Of a DNA stretch of 64,000 nucleotides, positions 42,146 to 54,977 are shown one piece after another. The DNA comes from Grifola frondosa (Eukaryota > Basidiomycota > Agaricomycetes > Polyporales > Grifolaceae). The stretch spans positions 3,348,001 to 3,412,000 of the forward strand of contig LUGG01000001.1 in NCBI GenBank assembly GCA_001683735.1. Reading direction: 5' to 3'. The notes under the pieces are model-generated. The model was not told where the DNA came from. It did not search any database and was given only the letters and a program-made list of their open reading frames with translations. The translations under genes were made by a program, and so were the position numbers. Position 1 is the first letter of the stretch, and each line of letters opens with the position of its first letter.

Positions 42146-42475
42146 AACCACAAGTAAATGGCACGTTCAAAGTAAGAGACAGCAAGATACAGCAAAGTCG
42201 CCTGCAGAGAATTTCCCGCAAGACTAAGCGCACTGAAAGTATGTGCTGGTAAGAATAGGTTCAGTGGGTGGCTGTTGTCGCGCTGAACACGCTCAGGGTC
42301 GCGCGCTTGCTGACTAATCACGTGCTGAATCTTGATCGACTTGATGTGGTCACGGTGGACGGCCATGCCACACACCGCAACCGCGACGACGACGTGCACT
42401 CTCTTGAAATCGGTCAACGACCTCTTCGACGGTCTCTGCTACTCGCTGCCTTCTATATATCTGCAACCAACTCTC

Positions 42476-43827
42476 ATGGCGTCAGACAAAGTGAAGCTCG
42501 ACAAGGATGTCGCCAAGAAGCTCGACGTGAGTGGATATTCCGAGTTCTTGGTCCAAGATGCCAGTCTGTATTTTGTTCTGACTTGCGCACAGGAATTCCG
42601 CGCTGCAGCTGTTAAAGCTTCTGATGATGTTGTTTTCCGCGTATTTCCGCAGAAAGTATGTCTCTCTTCTTCGTCGTCGCTCATTGGTCTCACACACGAC
42701 TAGATCTTGTGAACATCCTCCTTGTTCTATATACTAGCACTCTCGCTGATACTTCGAATGGTAGAGACTTGCAAAAGCTTATTGAGTCTTCTGCGTCTCC
42801 ATCCTCCCCTTTCATGTTTCGCACGCGTTGGTGACGACAGACGTGACTGTGCACCCACTCCAGTCCCAACTTCCAGCGAACCCGAACCGAAGAAGCGCAA
42901 ACTCAATGCTGAAGATGCCAAGGTGCTACTGGTAGTTTGGGAGTGACATCAGAGAACGATATTCGGCATGCCAGATACACGAACCTTATGGTTGCTAACA
43001 AGCACATCGTGAAGGTGCATGAGGAGATGAAGAAGGAGTGTGAAGAGTTAGCAGAACTGTGTGTACGTTTCATATCCTTTACTTGTCACTTCGGTGGGAG
43101 GTGACGCCCCAGTTGTCCAGGATACAGTGAAATTGTGGATAAACTTATCAATGCCGAAGTGAGTTTCTGACTATATGCGATGCAATATGTTGTTCTCACC
43201 GTTTCGTGGTTTCAGGATCGAGGAGTGGGTCTTTCTTTCTGACAAATCTCAAAGTAGAGACTGATTACGGCCTTGCCTGACATCCAGTGGAGATAATTTT
43301 GGTAAGTTTCACGTCACACAATCTGTGTTTTCTAACGTGTCCATTGTTTCTTCGCCAGGCGTACAAATTCAAGAAGGTTTGCGGCGTGCTACTACTCGTG
43401 GTTATGACGCTAACCCTCTTCCCAGAGGTTCTCTCGGAACTACATCGTTCGCAGGAAAGCGCGTTCAACCTCCGCGATGCCGCGCGTCAGGACTACCTCA
43501 ATCGTGCCAAGATTTGTTCCAAGATCATAAAGTACCCTCATCTAGAGGACTACGCCGTATGCAATATCTTCGCCCGCATTGTCTCGCCACCTTATTTGAC
43601 GCGTTACTTGTTGTAGCTATCTCTGAAGGAACATGACGAGAAGCAATTGTATAATGCTCGTCAGAATCTCCACGATCTGCGGAACATTTATGCAATTTTG
43701 ACCGACATTCTACACAAAAATATCACCAAGGTTAGATCTCACACCATTCTCAAGATTTTACGTCATTTATCTCTTTTCTCCATAGATCCGTACGCCCAAG
43801 GGCAACAATGCTTCAGGATTGTATTGA
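42476..43827 (+). CDS. PSME3: Proteasome activator PA28-gamma/REG-gamma (PSME3)
   Basis: An intron-rich gene of about eleven exons. ATG 42476 begins MASDKVKLDKDVAKKLD, first exon to 42526, then EFRAAAVKASDDVVFRVFPQ. A basic nuclear signal PEPKKRKLNAED follows in the loop region, then MVANKHIVKVHEEMKKECEE, TVKLWINLSMPKIEDGDNFG (the activation-loop neighbourhood in this family), SAFNLRDAARQDYLNRAKIC, KYPHLEDYA, and the C-terminal helices to NASGLY, where the conserved final Tyr docks into the 20S proteasome. All introns I needed have GT/AG ends. The product should be a heptameric nuclear 11S regulator that opens the proteasome without ATP. Its promoter has a TATATAT at 42,455. Confidence 0.9.
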
Positions 43828-44184
43828 CCGATCAGTTCGTCATAAACACCCATGATATAGCACTTCACAACGATCCATCACACTCCATCCTGCAATCGGT
43901 TTGCCCAGGTACACATTCAATCATCACTGGACTTAATTTTTATATAAACTCCGGCAATTTTCATTGTCGTTCAAACCTAGTACTTACGTGTCTTTGATAC
44001 TTCTGTATGCATAGTGCCTCGATTCGGACGATGCGTGAAAGATATCTGCTCTCGATGCGAGTGCTGTCATGCTTGTGCGTAGCGCGGGGAGTAGGCTCCT
44101 CAGTGGCTAGCACGAGTCCGCAAGTCGTAATCAGCATAATAGCTCTAACAGTCACAACGCTAATGTTAACACTCCCCAATATGG
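43828..44184. other. Intergenic between two convergent genes
   Basis: 3' regions of PSME3 and RRB1. Nothing else recognised. Confidence 0.4.
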
Positions 44185-45905
44185 TCAAACTGATATCGTC
44201 TTGAAAACATTGAACCCATCTAGTGCAGTGGTGATCACCGTACCCGGGATCTGGGGGTGCCAATGTACCTCCTTGACATCCTTCAGCCCTGGTGCACAAA
44301 CAGCAGTTGTGGTGGTACATCCTTCCCCCCATCTGGCTTATCATCCATCGCGCCTGTCTCCTCATCGTCCTGCTCTACAGCAAGGTCCCATAGCGTGACC
44401 TGATCGTCTGCGCCCGATGCAGCGAACACGGAGTCTTCCGTGGGGTCCATTCAATGGAGGTGATGGGCGCATTATGCCAGGTGAAGGCAGCGACCGGCGA
44501 GGGATCTGGAGCGGTCGTCCTGAAAATATTCAATTCATTAGCGCCTGAAACTAGCCGTGCATAATGTATGGTGCTTTACCCTGTTTTCTTCACGTTTCGC
44601 AGATCCCATACTTTGATTCCGCCTTCGTCCCCACCGCTAAGCAAAAGGTAGCTCGTCATGCGGTTCCAGCTGATGACGTTTACGTCCCTATCGTGGGCGC
44701 GCCCGATGCCGGCAACGCTTCTGCGCCCCCTACTGCGCACGTCCCAGATCTGCACGCTTTGGTCCGCAGAACACGATGCAAACACTGTTGCCTCTGTCGG
44801 GCTCCATTGCAGGTCTTCCACACTCGATGTGTGCGACACGAATGGCTGCGTGAGGGCATTGAACCCAGCTTGGGCCGTTGTCGTAAGATAGATCTTCCCG
44901 TGGATGTCACCGGTAAGAAGACGTAGTGCGGAGGGGTTGGCTTCGCCGGAAGAGGCCCAATCCATTGCAAAACCCTCTGCGCGTCCGTGCGAGTTGACGG
45001 TGAATGCCGGGGTGTGCGTGCGCGATTTGTCAATGGTGTAGCCCGGAACATCGAGCGCTTCGATTACGGGGCGAATGTCCCATATGTGGACTTTTCCCGT
45101 CTCTGACCAACTGGCGACGTAGTAGGGTTGAGAGACTGGTGGTAGCGGAACTGAAGGAGGCAGAGGCTGGGCGCGGATACGATTAACGCCTCCTAAGTGG
45201 GGTATTGAGCGGGATTCAAGGATGGGGTCCTCATCTAACGCTTCGTCGTCGTCATCCTCTTCATCGGAGTCGTCTATAGAAACCACGGTGAGTTGCTGTA
45301 ACGTGTCCTCCTCGAAGGAAGCAACGCTTACTTACCGCTCTCCTTTTGTGTACGTTGTAGTGAACTCATCTTGTACACGGAGATTTCATTATTTTTTGCG
45401 ACATCAGCCTGTGTGCCAGCGACTACATAGGCTGTGGTCGGGAATCGTTGCCTCTCGTCTCCCAAGTTGTCCCGTAACACATCGAACGAGAGACAGGGCC
45501 AATTAACGTTCATAGAATGTCGCATGATATAGACAGAGTCATCAGGCTCGAGGATCTCATCCTTCTCTAGATGATGAACTCCTGGGATGAAGGCGTCTTG
45601 AGCAGCAGGCTTTTCTTCGGACTCTTCGATCGCGGGCATCACGTCAACGTCCATGCCTTTATAATAACCGCATCAAATTGCAGTCCTACATAGTTTGCTG
45701 CAGGGTACATACCATCCTCCTCCTCATCGGCTTCACCATCTACGACTTCCTCGTCGCTCTCAAACTCATCTTCCCACCCGTCCTCGAATTCTCCCATCTC
45801 GTCCTCTACGACATTTTCGCGTCTCGCATTGACGCCTCGAGGTGCCTTCCGTGGACCATCCAAGTCGCTGGCAGACTGCAATTCTGTCACTGAGCGTTTC
45901 GACAT
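44185..45905 (-). CDS. RRB1: RRB1/GRWD1, WD40 ribosome-assembly protein
   Basis: Start ATG 45905 ([20 protein letters not shown]). A long acidic region ([20 protein letters not shown]) is followed by the conserved [20 protein letters not shown] and [14 protein letters not shown] segments that open this family, then WD40 blades: [119 protein letters not shown]. Rrb1 chaperones ribosomal protein L3 in the nucleus for 60S assembly. Several introns are present (one before GMDVD.., one near 45,285-45,335). The start is 442 bp from the divergent MAPEG gene. Confidence 0.93.
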
Positions 45906-46346
45906 TTGGAGGGAGAACAGTACATGTGTGGGAGCCCGAAAATTTGGAGGAAGGACAGAGCACGTGATTTCTGACCTCATGTTTGCTGCTATTTGCCGGG
46001 ACCGACGCGATCGAGATCAGCGTGCAGGCGCTGGGGCGCCAAAGTCGGGGCCGGTTCGACGCGTCCACTCCTGAGGCAAGCCGACCGAGTACGCATAGTC
46101 CGCGGTAATTCGTTGCTAACGAATGTCAATGGCTTGGGAATTTATCTGCTTGCAGGAGCCCGCAGGCCGGCACGAGTGGGCTGTGAGAATACTTGGTCAT
46201 CTTCTTGGACTCTAGCGTGTCACGCAGCTGGAATTCCGAATTTTCCAGCCCGTTGCTGACGCACTCGACGATCGGGATCGCAATCCATGGCGACTTTATA
46301 AGGGGCTCGTCGAATGCTCTTTCCCCGTATCCACTCTCTCCTCAAA

Positions 46347-47145
46347 ATGTCTTCAGGTATCGTTCTCCCCAAAGAGTCAGTTGTCACCTGTACCCGCAAT
46401 CTGTCCAAGCAAGCTCATTTCGTGTCGTCGGTCTAACAGATTTGGCTACCCTGCCGCGGCCATTGTGTCGAGCTTCTACCTCATGATGTGGCAGACTATC
46501 AGAGTCGGCCGCGCTCGTAAAGTGGCGGGTGTCGAGTACCCTCAAGGTAAGTAGCCAGAACGCGTCTATCGTTGCTTCTAATGCAATGTCTGACATAACC
46601 ACTTCCATAGTCTATGCTGAAAAGGCAGAGGCAGCTGCCTCAAAGCAAGCCCACCTCTTCAACTGTGCTCAGCGTATGTCCATGTCACCTTGCTACCTTC
46701 GAGCGTACATTATTGACTCTGACATTTAGGTGCCCACCAGAGCACCCTTGAGTTTGCCCCAATTATTCTTACCGGGTTTGTCGACTATATGTTTCTCACC
46801 GCATTAGTCTCATCGCCATTTTAATAGCACCTTAATCACCGGCTTGAGCTTCCCTCGTGTCGCCGCATCTCTGTGTGGATTGTGGACGATCGCCCGTGTG
46901 TTTTACACCTCGGATACGGCTCTGGCGATCCGACCAAGGTAAGCAATCACTGGTGTCAAAATACGGTATTGTGCTCACATCATTCTCAGCGCAACAAGTT
47001 TGGGGCTGGATTATTTAACGCGCTTTCTACGCTCGGTGAGTTTCTCCTGCTGTTCGTCGGCGTCGGTTTTCTAATACTGTAATATGCAGGCACCATTATC
47101 GGGTCCACTGCTAGCGTTGTTTCGTTGATTCGTTCGTCTCTGTGA
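46347..47145 (+). CDS. MAPEG protein, microsomal glutathione S-transferase 3-like
   Basis: About six short exons encode a roughly 150-residue membrane protein. Key marks are GYPAAAIVSSFYLMMWQTIR, VGRARKVAGVEYPQVYAEK, AHLFNCAQ, a second helix LEFAPIILTGL, then ITGLSFPRVAASLCGLWTIA, VFYTSGYGSGDPTKRNKFGA and GSTASVVSLIRSSL at the end. The RARKxxGVxYPxxY and FNCxQRxHQ layout and the GYxxGDPxKR phrase are those of MGST3. Such proteins sit in the ER membrane and conjugate or reduce lipid peroxides with glutathione. The last intron ends just before GTIIGST. Exon 1 is 46347-46377 or so, with donor GTCAGT. Confidence 0.88.
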
Positions 47146-47313
47146 TGCGCGGTTAGGTTACTTAAAGAATATAATTTTCTCAACACTCCAAATTTAATGT
47201 ACGGAAATGGAAGTCCAATGAAATTACCAATTTGTATGCTGTTCCTAGAGCCACCGCTAGCGGCAAGCACCTCCTTATGCATACTCAGACAGTACTCTGT
47301 CCTCGCGTCCACA

Positions 47314-48774
47314 ATGTCTTTTGCTCGGCCTTCACTGCCAACATCATCCTCTGATTTTGCTCTCCCAACAACCCCGTCTAGTGCTCCTCATTCTACACTT
47401 TCCTCAGATGACCTCAGCCCATTCATGGCGCGCCGATTGCGCCGCCCCAGCCTTTTGTCTTCCCGCGCTGGGATTGCCACCACATCGACAGCCAGATGCA
47501 TAGCACCAGCCCACTCGCAACGTCTTTTATCGTGTCGCGGCGGACAGCGCAAGCGTGAGCCTGAATGGCGAGGAATCCGAAAGCGACAGGGACAAGATGT
47601 CCACAGACAGCGACTCGGGCAATGCCACGCCCCTATTGCCTCGCACGCGTGCCGATGATGGGATACCAACATGAAGAACCACCCGCGCACCCCGCCCCCT
47701 TGCCACCTATCGCAGGCTCTAGTTCTAGCTCGAGCATGAGCATGGATGACACCCCGGTGCGCGCGCATGTGCGACGTCTCTCGCACCCTGTACATCTTTT
47801 CGCTCTCGCCTGCACGGCCCGTCTGACCTGACATCTGCATAGGTGAAGATGCCGCGCATCCTGACGCTCGTTGCAGAGTCGCACCTGCAGGATGACGAGG
47901 TCAAGTCCGAGGCGCAGTTCCAGCGCATGGTTGCGTCTTTCAGCGAGTCGCCGACGCGACCGCGGACTCCCCGTGCGCCTTCAGACCGCGGACGGCACCC
48001 CGAGGAGACCGGCGGCGATGAGTCCCAGCGAGAAGACACGCCGAGCGACGATGATGATCTCGATCTCGATGATGCAGTGCCTTTTGCCTATGTCGACCCG
48101 CTGTATAAGCCCATAACGCCAGCGCAGAGTGTGAACGGAGATGAGATGAGCATGATGGAGAGCCCGGGAATGGCAATGGATGTTGATCTGGTGAGCACGC
48201 CTTTGGGGAGGAGTGACCGACGCATTGACAATGCTTGCCAGCCCTCATCGATGATGAGCTCTCCCATCGTGTCGTCGTGGAGATATACACCCCCTCCGAC
48301 GTCCAGCGCGGTGCGCAACAACAAACGAAAGTGTATGTCCGTTCGATAGTCTTAGACAATTAGAAAGCTTATACTTAATCTTAGTTGATGATCGGTACGA
48401 TCCATACCCGAATGCATCTAAACGACGCGCGGTCTCTCTCCTCATCGATACTTCGCGACCTTCGAGAAAATCGCGACCCTCAACTATTCGCCTCGCGCAT
48501 CTCAAACGGCACCCCTCGGCTCACGATGCCTATTCCTATCCCGATCGCGAGCAGTGGTGTTAGCTCAGGCGCGTCCTCGCCCGTCGTCCCGTCTTCGAGT
48601 TCATATTTTGGTTCGCGGAGTCTTGGGTCTGCGAGCATCCTGTCGAGCCCTACGATGCGCACACCGATTGGATTGGCCAGCCCAGTGCTGAGACCGATTC
48701 TGAGAGCGAAGAAGGAAGACGAGAGGGAGGTGGAAGGTGCAGGTGAAGCTGTGAATGGGCTGAGCCTTGTATGA
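47314..48774 (+). CDS. Low-complexity conserved-type protein, function unknown
   Basis: Start ATG 47314 (MSFARPSLPTSSSDFALPTT). Exon 1 carries LSPFMARRLRRPSLLSSRAG. A middle section reads NVFYRVAADSASVSLNGEES. After an intron with donor at 47757 and acceptor TAG before 47844, the long exon begins VKMPRILTLVAESHLQDDEV with KSEAQFQRMVASFSESPTRP. A final exon has DRYDPYPNASKRRAVSPHRY and a Ser/Pro-rich tail ending NGLSLV. The frame between 47,480 and 47,690 changes twice, not clearly by introns. Features suggest a disordered regulatory protein with short linear motifs; I do not assign a function. Confidence 0.6.
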
Positions 48775-48954
48775 GTCCTGGTGGCTTCGTCCAATGCTTG
48801 TATACTGTATATCCTATCATCATTTTTTACTGATACTGATATCTCATATTGTAACTTACGCATCACAGAGTGTTGTACATTATCACTTCGCACCTTCCTC
48901 TATCACATTATTCCATACCTACATTACAATGGTTATCATCTAGACTGTGCATGT

Positions 48955-49515
48955 TTAACTTCCTCTATACGTCGTGTATGAATACGGGCTGATCAAGAGG
49001 GGAATATGGTAGTGCTCATCCGGGTTTGCCACCTCGAAGGTGATCTGTTCGTCGTAGATATCAGAAATCTGGTGTTGCGTGAGTATATGCGTACGTACCT
49101 CGACCCACGGGTAGAAACACTTGCGCCCAGTACTCTCAAAATAGTCTTTCGTCTTGAATACGACCTTGTACAGCTTTCCTGCCTTCAATTTCGCCTGTTC
49201 CTCCTTGCTCTGCTCTGCGGAAGGCTTTGGGAAAAGCTGCATGCACCGGCCATCGGCGTCGGTCACGCTGATCGTACGCCGTCCATTTAGATAAAACATA
49301 GGACATCTCGCCAAGACAAACTCGCGTACCCTTCCGCTAGGGGCTCGAATATGGCAGCATTGTCGCCCATGATGTGATACTCCTGGAGGCTGACTCGGAT
49401 GCCGGCGCCTGGCTTCCCGAGCGAGGAGTCGAGCACTTTGAGGAAGGTTAGGTCAGGTTTTCGCGTGAATCATATTACTCTGCGCACCATGGCAAGTTAC
49501 GGGCGATTTCGACAT
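48955..49515 (-). CDS. 5-hydroxyisourate hydrolase (transthyretin-like)
   Basis: Three exons on the minus strand. Exon 1 starts at ATG 49515 (MSKSPVTCH) and joins [20 protein letters not shown] after an intron (about 49491-49440). A second intron (about 49330-49270) precedes [14 protein letters not shown]. The end is [18 protein letters not shown], where the terminal YRGS is the family hallmark and contributes to the active site, together with the N-terminal His in TCHVLD and the Arg/His positions in the middle. The enzyme hydrolyses 5-hydroxyisourate to OHCU in urate breakdown, often in peroxisomes. No C-terminal SKL is seen, so location is open. It has the usual short length (about 130 residues). 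Confidence 0.9.
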
Positions 49516-50172
49516 GGCGGTTTGGGTCTAAGACTCACTGGTTAGAGGACGCGTGACAAACGCGATCGACGCGCGGTCACGTGCAGTCATTCTTCCAAGT
49601 TCACGCTCGTTCTTCTCCCGCTTCCCCATCGTTTGGTTGCATTGGTGTTCGCGCGAGAATAACAAAAGATTATGCACATATTAGTACTCATGTTATTGAA
49701 ATGAGTATCTTCACGAGTTGTTAATCAAATGACAGCAGTCACCAGCTAGTGCACAAGCAAAGATGGTCTGGTCTGACAGTCATATAACTTGGGGATAATG
49801 AGAACATCAAGAGGTGGTGGCCTGAATGTATTGCTGTTCAATACTTGATATATGATGCTTTAGAGAGTCTTAATCAAAAGACGAGCATGAACTCTGTATC
49901 TCCGGACTCACTTAGTATCGGTGAGGGACCGTGAATTGACTACTCAGGCTGGGTGGGAGGGTCTGTGGAGATACACCGCCGTACGATAAAGAAGAAGCAG
50001 TACATTATTTTTACGCAACAACAGGTTGCACTGCAGGAAACAAGCGAGAGACCGAAAAGTTGAACCTGCTTTCACGGACGCACGTGGCGAAGTGATCGAC
50101 AATTGTGGCCAAATCGACTTGCAGATCTGAAGGTTCTCTGAACAGCTTTCTTTCCGACCAGCACATTCAAAT
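49516..50172. other. Intergenic between divergent genes
   Basis: Promoter regions of the hydroxyisourate hydrolase and RRP1 genes. No ORF or RNA gene recognised. Confidence 0.4.
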
Positions 50173-51338
50173 ATGGCCTCAACCTCTGCGTCAGTCGATT
50201 CTCCGCCGCTTGGGAAGTACCTCGCGTCTACAGGTATGCATTACTTGTCGTCATGTGATCTCTCTTCATCTGGCTTACGCATATGAAGACAAGAAAATAA
50301 GAGACAAGGCGATCAAGAACTTGACTGTGTTTCTCTCTGATCCTTCCCGAGATGCGCTGCCCAAAGTTGAGATGGACAAACTATGGAAAGGCATCTTCTA
50401 TTGTGCGTAGTGTTGCATTCATTTGCGAGATTGTGCGCGTTGACCGTCCGTCTGTGCACAGGTTTCTGGATGTCGGACAAACCTCTGGTGCAGCAAGCTT
50501 TAGCCAATGAACTCGCCGAGATCCTGTTAACAATATCAACTACCTCCTCATCTCTCGCATTTCTGCGCGGATTCTGGGAGTCGACAGTCCGGGAATGGAG
50601 CTCGATTGACCGGCTAAGGTTCGGAAACTTTTTGTCGGAGCCCAGTACTGCTAATTGTACAACAGAATCGACAAGTACTATATGCTTATTCGGCGGTATA
50701 TCAATGCGTCCTTCAGGCTTCTGATGCGAGCAGAATGGGAGGATGTTTTATGCGAAGAATATAACTCAATTTTGACCGTTCACGGCGGTCCTCTGTGGTA
50801 TGTCCGTCCATGAGATTCTGTCAGTGTGCCGTAATTTACAATTAATCTATGTAGTCCTGATGATCCCCGAGTGCCCTCAAGTCTTGCGAGTCACCTCGCC
50901 GATATCTACCTTGAGGAGCTAGATAAGGCCCTGGCCAGTCCCTCGACGCCTTCCCCACTCCCCGCGCCTCTCTCAACTCTTCTGTCACCCTTCTTTACCC
51001 TCGCAGCCCGCACTCCAACAAATACATCATACCAGCGCATACAATCCGCGCTGCTTGACCCGCTATTTTTTGCACTGAAACCGACACACGACGAGGAGCC
51101 TAGCCGCAAACGTCCCCGCCTCTCTACTCCGACATACTCGAACCTCATAGCGAACTCATGTGCAACCAGCCCTAAATCCGAAGGCGTGATTGAGCGCGGG
51201 AAGCTGCGGCAAATTTTGCTGAAGCGGCTGTTCGACATCGCAAGCGGGGAGGACACTCGCGATTCGAACAGACGGAAGCTATACCTGTGTGGAAAGAAAA
51301 TATGGACGATGATGAGCCGGGAGCAGAAAAAGCTGTAG
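50173..51338 (+). CDS. RRP1: RRP1/NOP52-like ribosomal RNA processing protein
   Basis: Start ATG 50173 (MASTSASVDSPPLGKYLAST), exon 1 to 50233. Exon 2 from 50289 begins DKKIRDKAIKNLTVFLSDPS and reaches KLWKGIFY. The next reads CFWMSDKPLVQQALANELAE, then FLRGFWESTVREWSSIDRLR, IDKYYMLIRRYINASFRLLM and HLADIYLEELDKAL. The tail is Pro/Ser-rich with a basic PSRKRPRLSTPTYS and ends SREQKKL. These blocks match the NOP52 family, a nucleolar protein needed for processing the 27S precursor and 60S assembly. Five exons; introns are about 50-60 nt. Confidence 0.92.
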
Positions 51339-51559
51339 ACGGAAGCTAGCGTGTTGCGAAGAGAAAAATAATGATACATCCTGCGTTCTGTACATGTAGT
51401 CTGTGGTGCTTCAATGTATCGCCGTCTGCTCTCCCCACCGGAAGTCCACCAGACCACCGACCCCGTATTGTATGAGCTCCTGCCCCGCTGCTCCGCAATT
51501 ACCATAATGTACAATCGTTAACGAGTTGCAGAATATCCAGCGCTTCTCCTTCATCCATG

Positions 51560-51891
51560 CTATAGGCTAAGAGGCTGCTTAACGTGAAGAGAGTGAGGCT
51601 CGTGCGGCTGAAACCTCGCCTTGCCGATGTAGCCTTTGGGAATGGCAGATGGGAGGGGGCCCGTGATCGTGCTAAAAGAAAGGAATGTGAGCAACGGCGA
51701 ATTGTCCAGCTTCGGCAGTGTGTCCTACCTCGGCTGCCGATACTGGCTCCACAGAAATATTGCCAAACCCGTTTCAAGCGTACCCCAAAGTGTGAGGGAC
51801 TACCAGTGTCCAACATCAGTAACTGGATGCGCTGCAGGGTACGGGATCAAATACTCACAGGGATACGAGCAGCGATCAAAGAGGCCACCAT
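51560..51891 (-). CDS. Small membrane protein, possibly mitochondrial
   Basis: Three-exon model: ATG 51891, intron from GTGAGT with branch TTACTGATG to GTAG, then an exon ending RQP, then intron GTAGGA..TTTTAG, then a last exon to TAG 51560; the joined frame is open for about 70 codons. It starts MVASLIAARIPSLTLWGTLE, has one hydrophobic helix (LTLWGTLETGLAIFLW) followed by SQYRQP and a soluble tail with IPKGYIGKARFQPHEPHSL. This resembles single-helix accessory subunits of respiratory complexes in shape only. A TATA box lies 110 bp upstream. The family is not identified. Confidence 0.55.
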
Positions 51892-52542
51892 TGTGAGATA
51901 TGCGGAGAGAATGAAAGGTTGGGTATGAGCGAAAGAGGTGCTCTAAGGAGTGAGAGACGACTTTCTGGGGTAATGTAAGTTATACCAGATGCTTCGCGCC
52001 TTTATAGTCTCCCCATCATCGGGTGAAGCCAAAACATACGGAAAACTTCGCTCACGTCTCGAGAAAACTCGGAACATGTCGACCTGCCTAGCTCAAACTA
52101 GACGGACCATCAGCATAGGATAAAGCATTAATTATGCAATGACGCAAACATGCCTCGCGTATCAAGACCGGAAAACCTCAAACTTCGCCAAAGCGTTGAG
52201 TCTGGAGGATTGAGAACAATCCAGTCGCGGTCACGTGATGTACAACATTTGATTCCAGCCCTCCCAGACTCCTCTGGACTTGCTTCCGCGGCTGAAGGTG
52301 GTGCTATCTAGCAGGTCTTCATTTTGATTTTTTGCGGAGGGCGGTGCGGATGGAACGAGTCTAGGATGTTTGAAAGTCAGCCGAAACTAGCTCAATTGAC
52401 TTCCCTCCATGTTTTCCGAGTGGCTCGTGGATGCCTCGACAAGACGATGAAATCCAACGCATAACGGATCGCAATAAAATTAGCAACAAAGCGATAAAAA
52501 GCGACTACGTACAACCTTTAACCTGTAAAGAAATCATATGCA
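51892..52542. other. Intergenic, with TATA box for the small membrane protein gene
   Basis: A minus-strand TATAAA (52001-52006) sits about 110 bp before the ATG at 51891. No gene is recognised between 52,010 and 52,542. Confidence 0.5.
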
Positions 52543-54804
52543 TCATAAGTCCGGCAACTCTCGTTCGATCAACCTCTTCCATGTGCTCTCCCTCCACCAC
52601 TCGTCCATGCTGCTGATGCGTTCCCAAAGCGATTCCTCATCGACGCCGTATATCTCGTATTTGCCGTTGTTGAGGATCCGTTGCTCTCGTTTCGCGACTT
52701 CTAGAGCGGCTTTATTCTTGCCGCTAAATGAAGAGATTCGTCAACACATTTCAGGCGAAACAGTGACTCTTGCAGCTCACCGAAGCAGCTCCAGCAGCTC
52801 GTTTCGGTCGGGAAAGAATAGACGCGGTTCCAGCACACCGAGGATGGCCAATGCCGCTCGGTATAAGAAAGAGTCGCCTTCTAACAATATGACGTCCCAC
52901 ACTCTCGCGCATGCTTCGAACGGGAGGTGATCGAGGAAGAGGGGAATTAGCCATTCTGGCAAATATGCCGCTGGTGAGATTTGATGTTGCTTGAAGTTAA
53001 AGTAGACTGGACGGCAGTAGTTACAGTACGTAGACCTATTAGCTAAGAGCATGACTCACTCTTGGGCATTCCATCCGCTAGGAGGGTATCAAAAATCCTG
53101 CAACGAAAGTTGGGATACGCTTCAAGAAGGGCCAAAGCCGCTCACCTGTAGTACGCTTCTACCTGAATAGACATCCGTCATATAGTCTATGCGAATTAGA
53201 TACAGATAACGTACATCATCCTTGGACGCCATACCGCCATAGAACGACCGCATACAATGTCGTTCCAGGAGATTTCTCATTACAATAAACCCCTGCGAAG
53301 GAGCCATGTTGATGAGTATCATCGCGGCTATCTTTGCAACCCCAGTGACGTATCCGAGACCCTCGTCCGAGCGTGCAACAACCCAAGCACACAGCATATC
53401 CTTTAGATCCTGATATAGCGGGCCAGCCCCAGGAAGAAACAGGTGTATGCTCGGAAGTGTGGTACTGATGTCATCTTCTAGCAGTCCAAGCACCGTTGTT
53501 GGAAATGTGCCAGACGCTAGTGCTCTCTTCGCTCGTGACAAACAAATCTTGAATGAATCTGTTTCTTGGTCGGTATTGATGCCACAATTTAAGCTAATCT
53601 TGCTTACCTTTGCTGAGAGCAAGGTCATTTCCTATCGCGTATTGCCACATTGATGTTCTTAGTTTGGTCGGAATTCCTTGCCACCATAACCTCCTCAAAG
53701 CTGGGTTCCTCTTGACAACCGTCCAGTCCGGCACGATCTCTCGCTCCCAAATCTCAATCGACTCTTCGATCTCCTGTTCTCGCGCAATCCGTCTCTCTTG
53801 CAGAGCTTTTCGTCTCTTCTCCTCTAGGAAAATCAGCATACGTAGATTGAGAATACATATATCATTGAGCACAAACTGAATTAATGAACATTCGTTTATG
53901 GGGCCGGGCTATTACACCCATTGGACTTACCGGCTGCTCGACTGCGCTTCATCATCGTCTCCCAATCCGCCATATGTTTTCTGTCCTCCGATCGCTTCTT
54001 CGGAGGAAGGTACGGGGGCCGGGTCTTGCTGATGACCTTGTCGAGCGCGCTGGGGCCCATTGAGCGCGTAGGTCGATGGTGGGCAGCAGGGTCAGAGAAC
54101 TTTGGAGTGGTGGGAGTCGGCAGGGAGGAGGATGAAGGGAGAGGGAGAGATGAGGTAGATGCAGCAGTCTCGGGGAGCGGCGCGATGTGAAGAGCAGAGG
54201 GTGGTGATTTGACTCGGAACTCCTCATGAGAAGCAGCATGTTGTTGATAAATAGGGCCGTCATCCGGCAGAGGTGCCCTCACTTGAACAGCAAAAGGATG
54301 AGGATCCGATACATTAATCTCAACAGCGGGGTATGCTGTGATGTGTTCTTCGTCGTGAGCGGAAGGCGAATGGGACCGCTCGGCAAGAGAACTATGTGAA
54401 TTGTCACTAGAGAGAGGTACATCGTAAAGCGAGTCTTGGTGAGATGATGACTGCGAGAGGACTTGAGATGGAGAAGATGGCGATTGCGGTGCTGACGGAG
54501 GAAGAGACTCTTCATTTCGTGCATCTATGTCAAACGTGGACACCGACGCATCTGGATCCACTGGGTCCACCGAATATCCTATCTTGGAATTGATGGCATC
54601 CATGTCGTCGAGGTCCACACTGTTACCAAACCCATCGAGATTCTTCGCCAGTTCCTTCCGGATTGCCGCAGCGGAGAATTCTAACGAGACATCGTTGTCA
54701 TCGGAATCGGAGAAGGCGTCGTCAAAGTTCAGCAGAGTCGAGCTGCCCTTTGTCGCGTGTCCGTTGGGAAGGTTGTCCGCGTCGTCGTCCGAATGATGGT
54801 TCAT
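52543..54804 (-). CDS. TBC-domain RabGAP, TBC1D12/14-like
   Basis: Start ATG 54804 (MNHHSDDDADNLPNG). A long acidic Ser-rich N-terminus is followed by a coiled-coil segment KRRKALQERRIAREQEIEES. The TBC domain includes LRRLWWQGIPTKLRTSMWQY (the finger Arg motif), AIGNDLALSK, DDISTTLPSIHLF, LCAWVVARSDEGLGYVTGVA with the YVTGVA glutamine-box equivalent, NLLERHCMRSFY, then VYFNFKQHQISPAAYLPEWL, FEACARVWDVILLEGDSFL and a C-terminal helix ending RELPDL. Family members stimulate GTP hydrolysis by Rab proteins. Multi-exon; the 3' stop is at 52543. The pattern IGNDL and the domain order fit TBC1D12/TBC1D14. Confidence 0.85.
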
Positions 54805-54977
54805 GGTGAAGCTAGGCAATGATTCCAGGCACCGCTCTTGCGCGCGCGGCTGCGATCACGTGGTGCACCCGCGACGCGACAGACAATGACATTCGTTCTC
54901 GCGACACTCGTTGTTGACCGTCGACACTACGAATCGAAATTCTGCGCATTGGAAACCATTGTCACTGTTTCAAAAAC

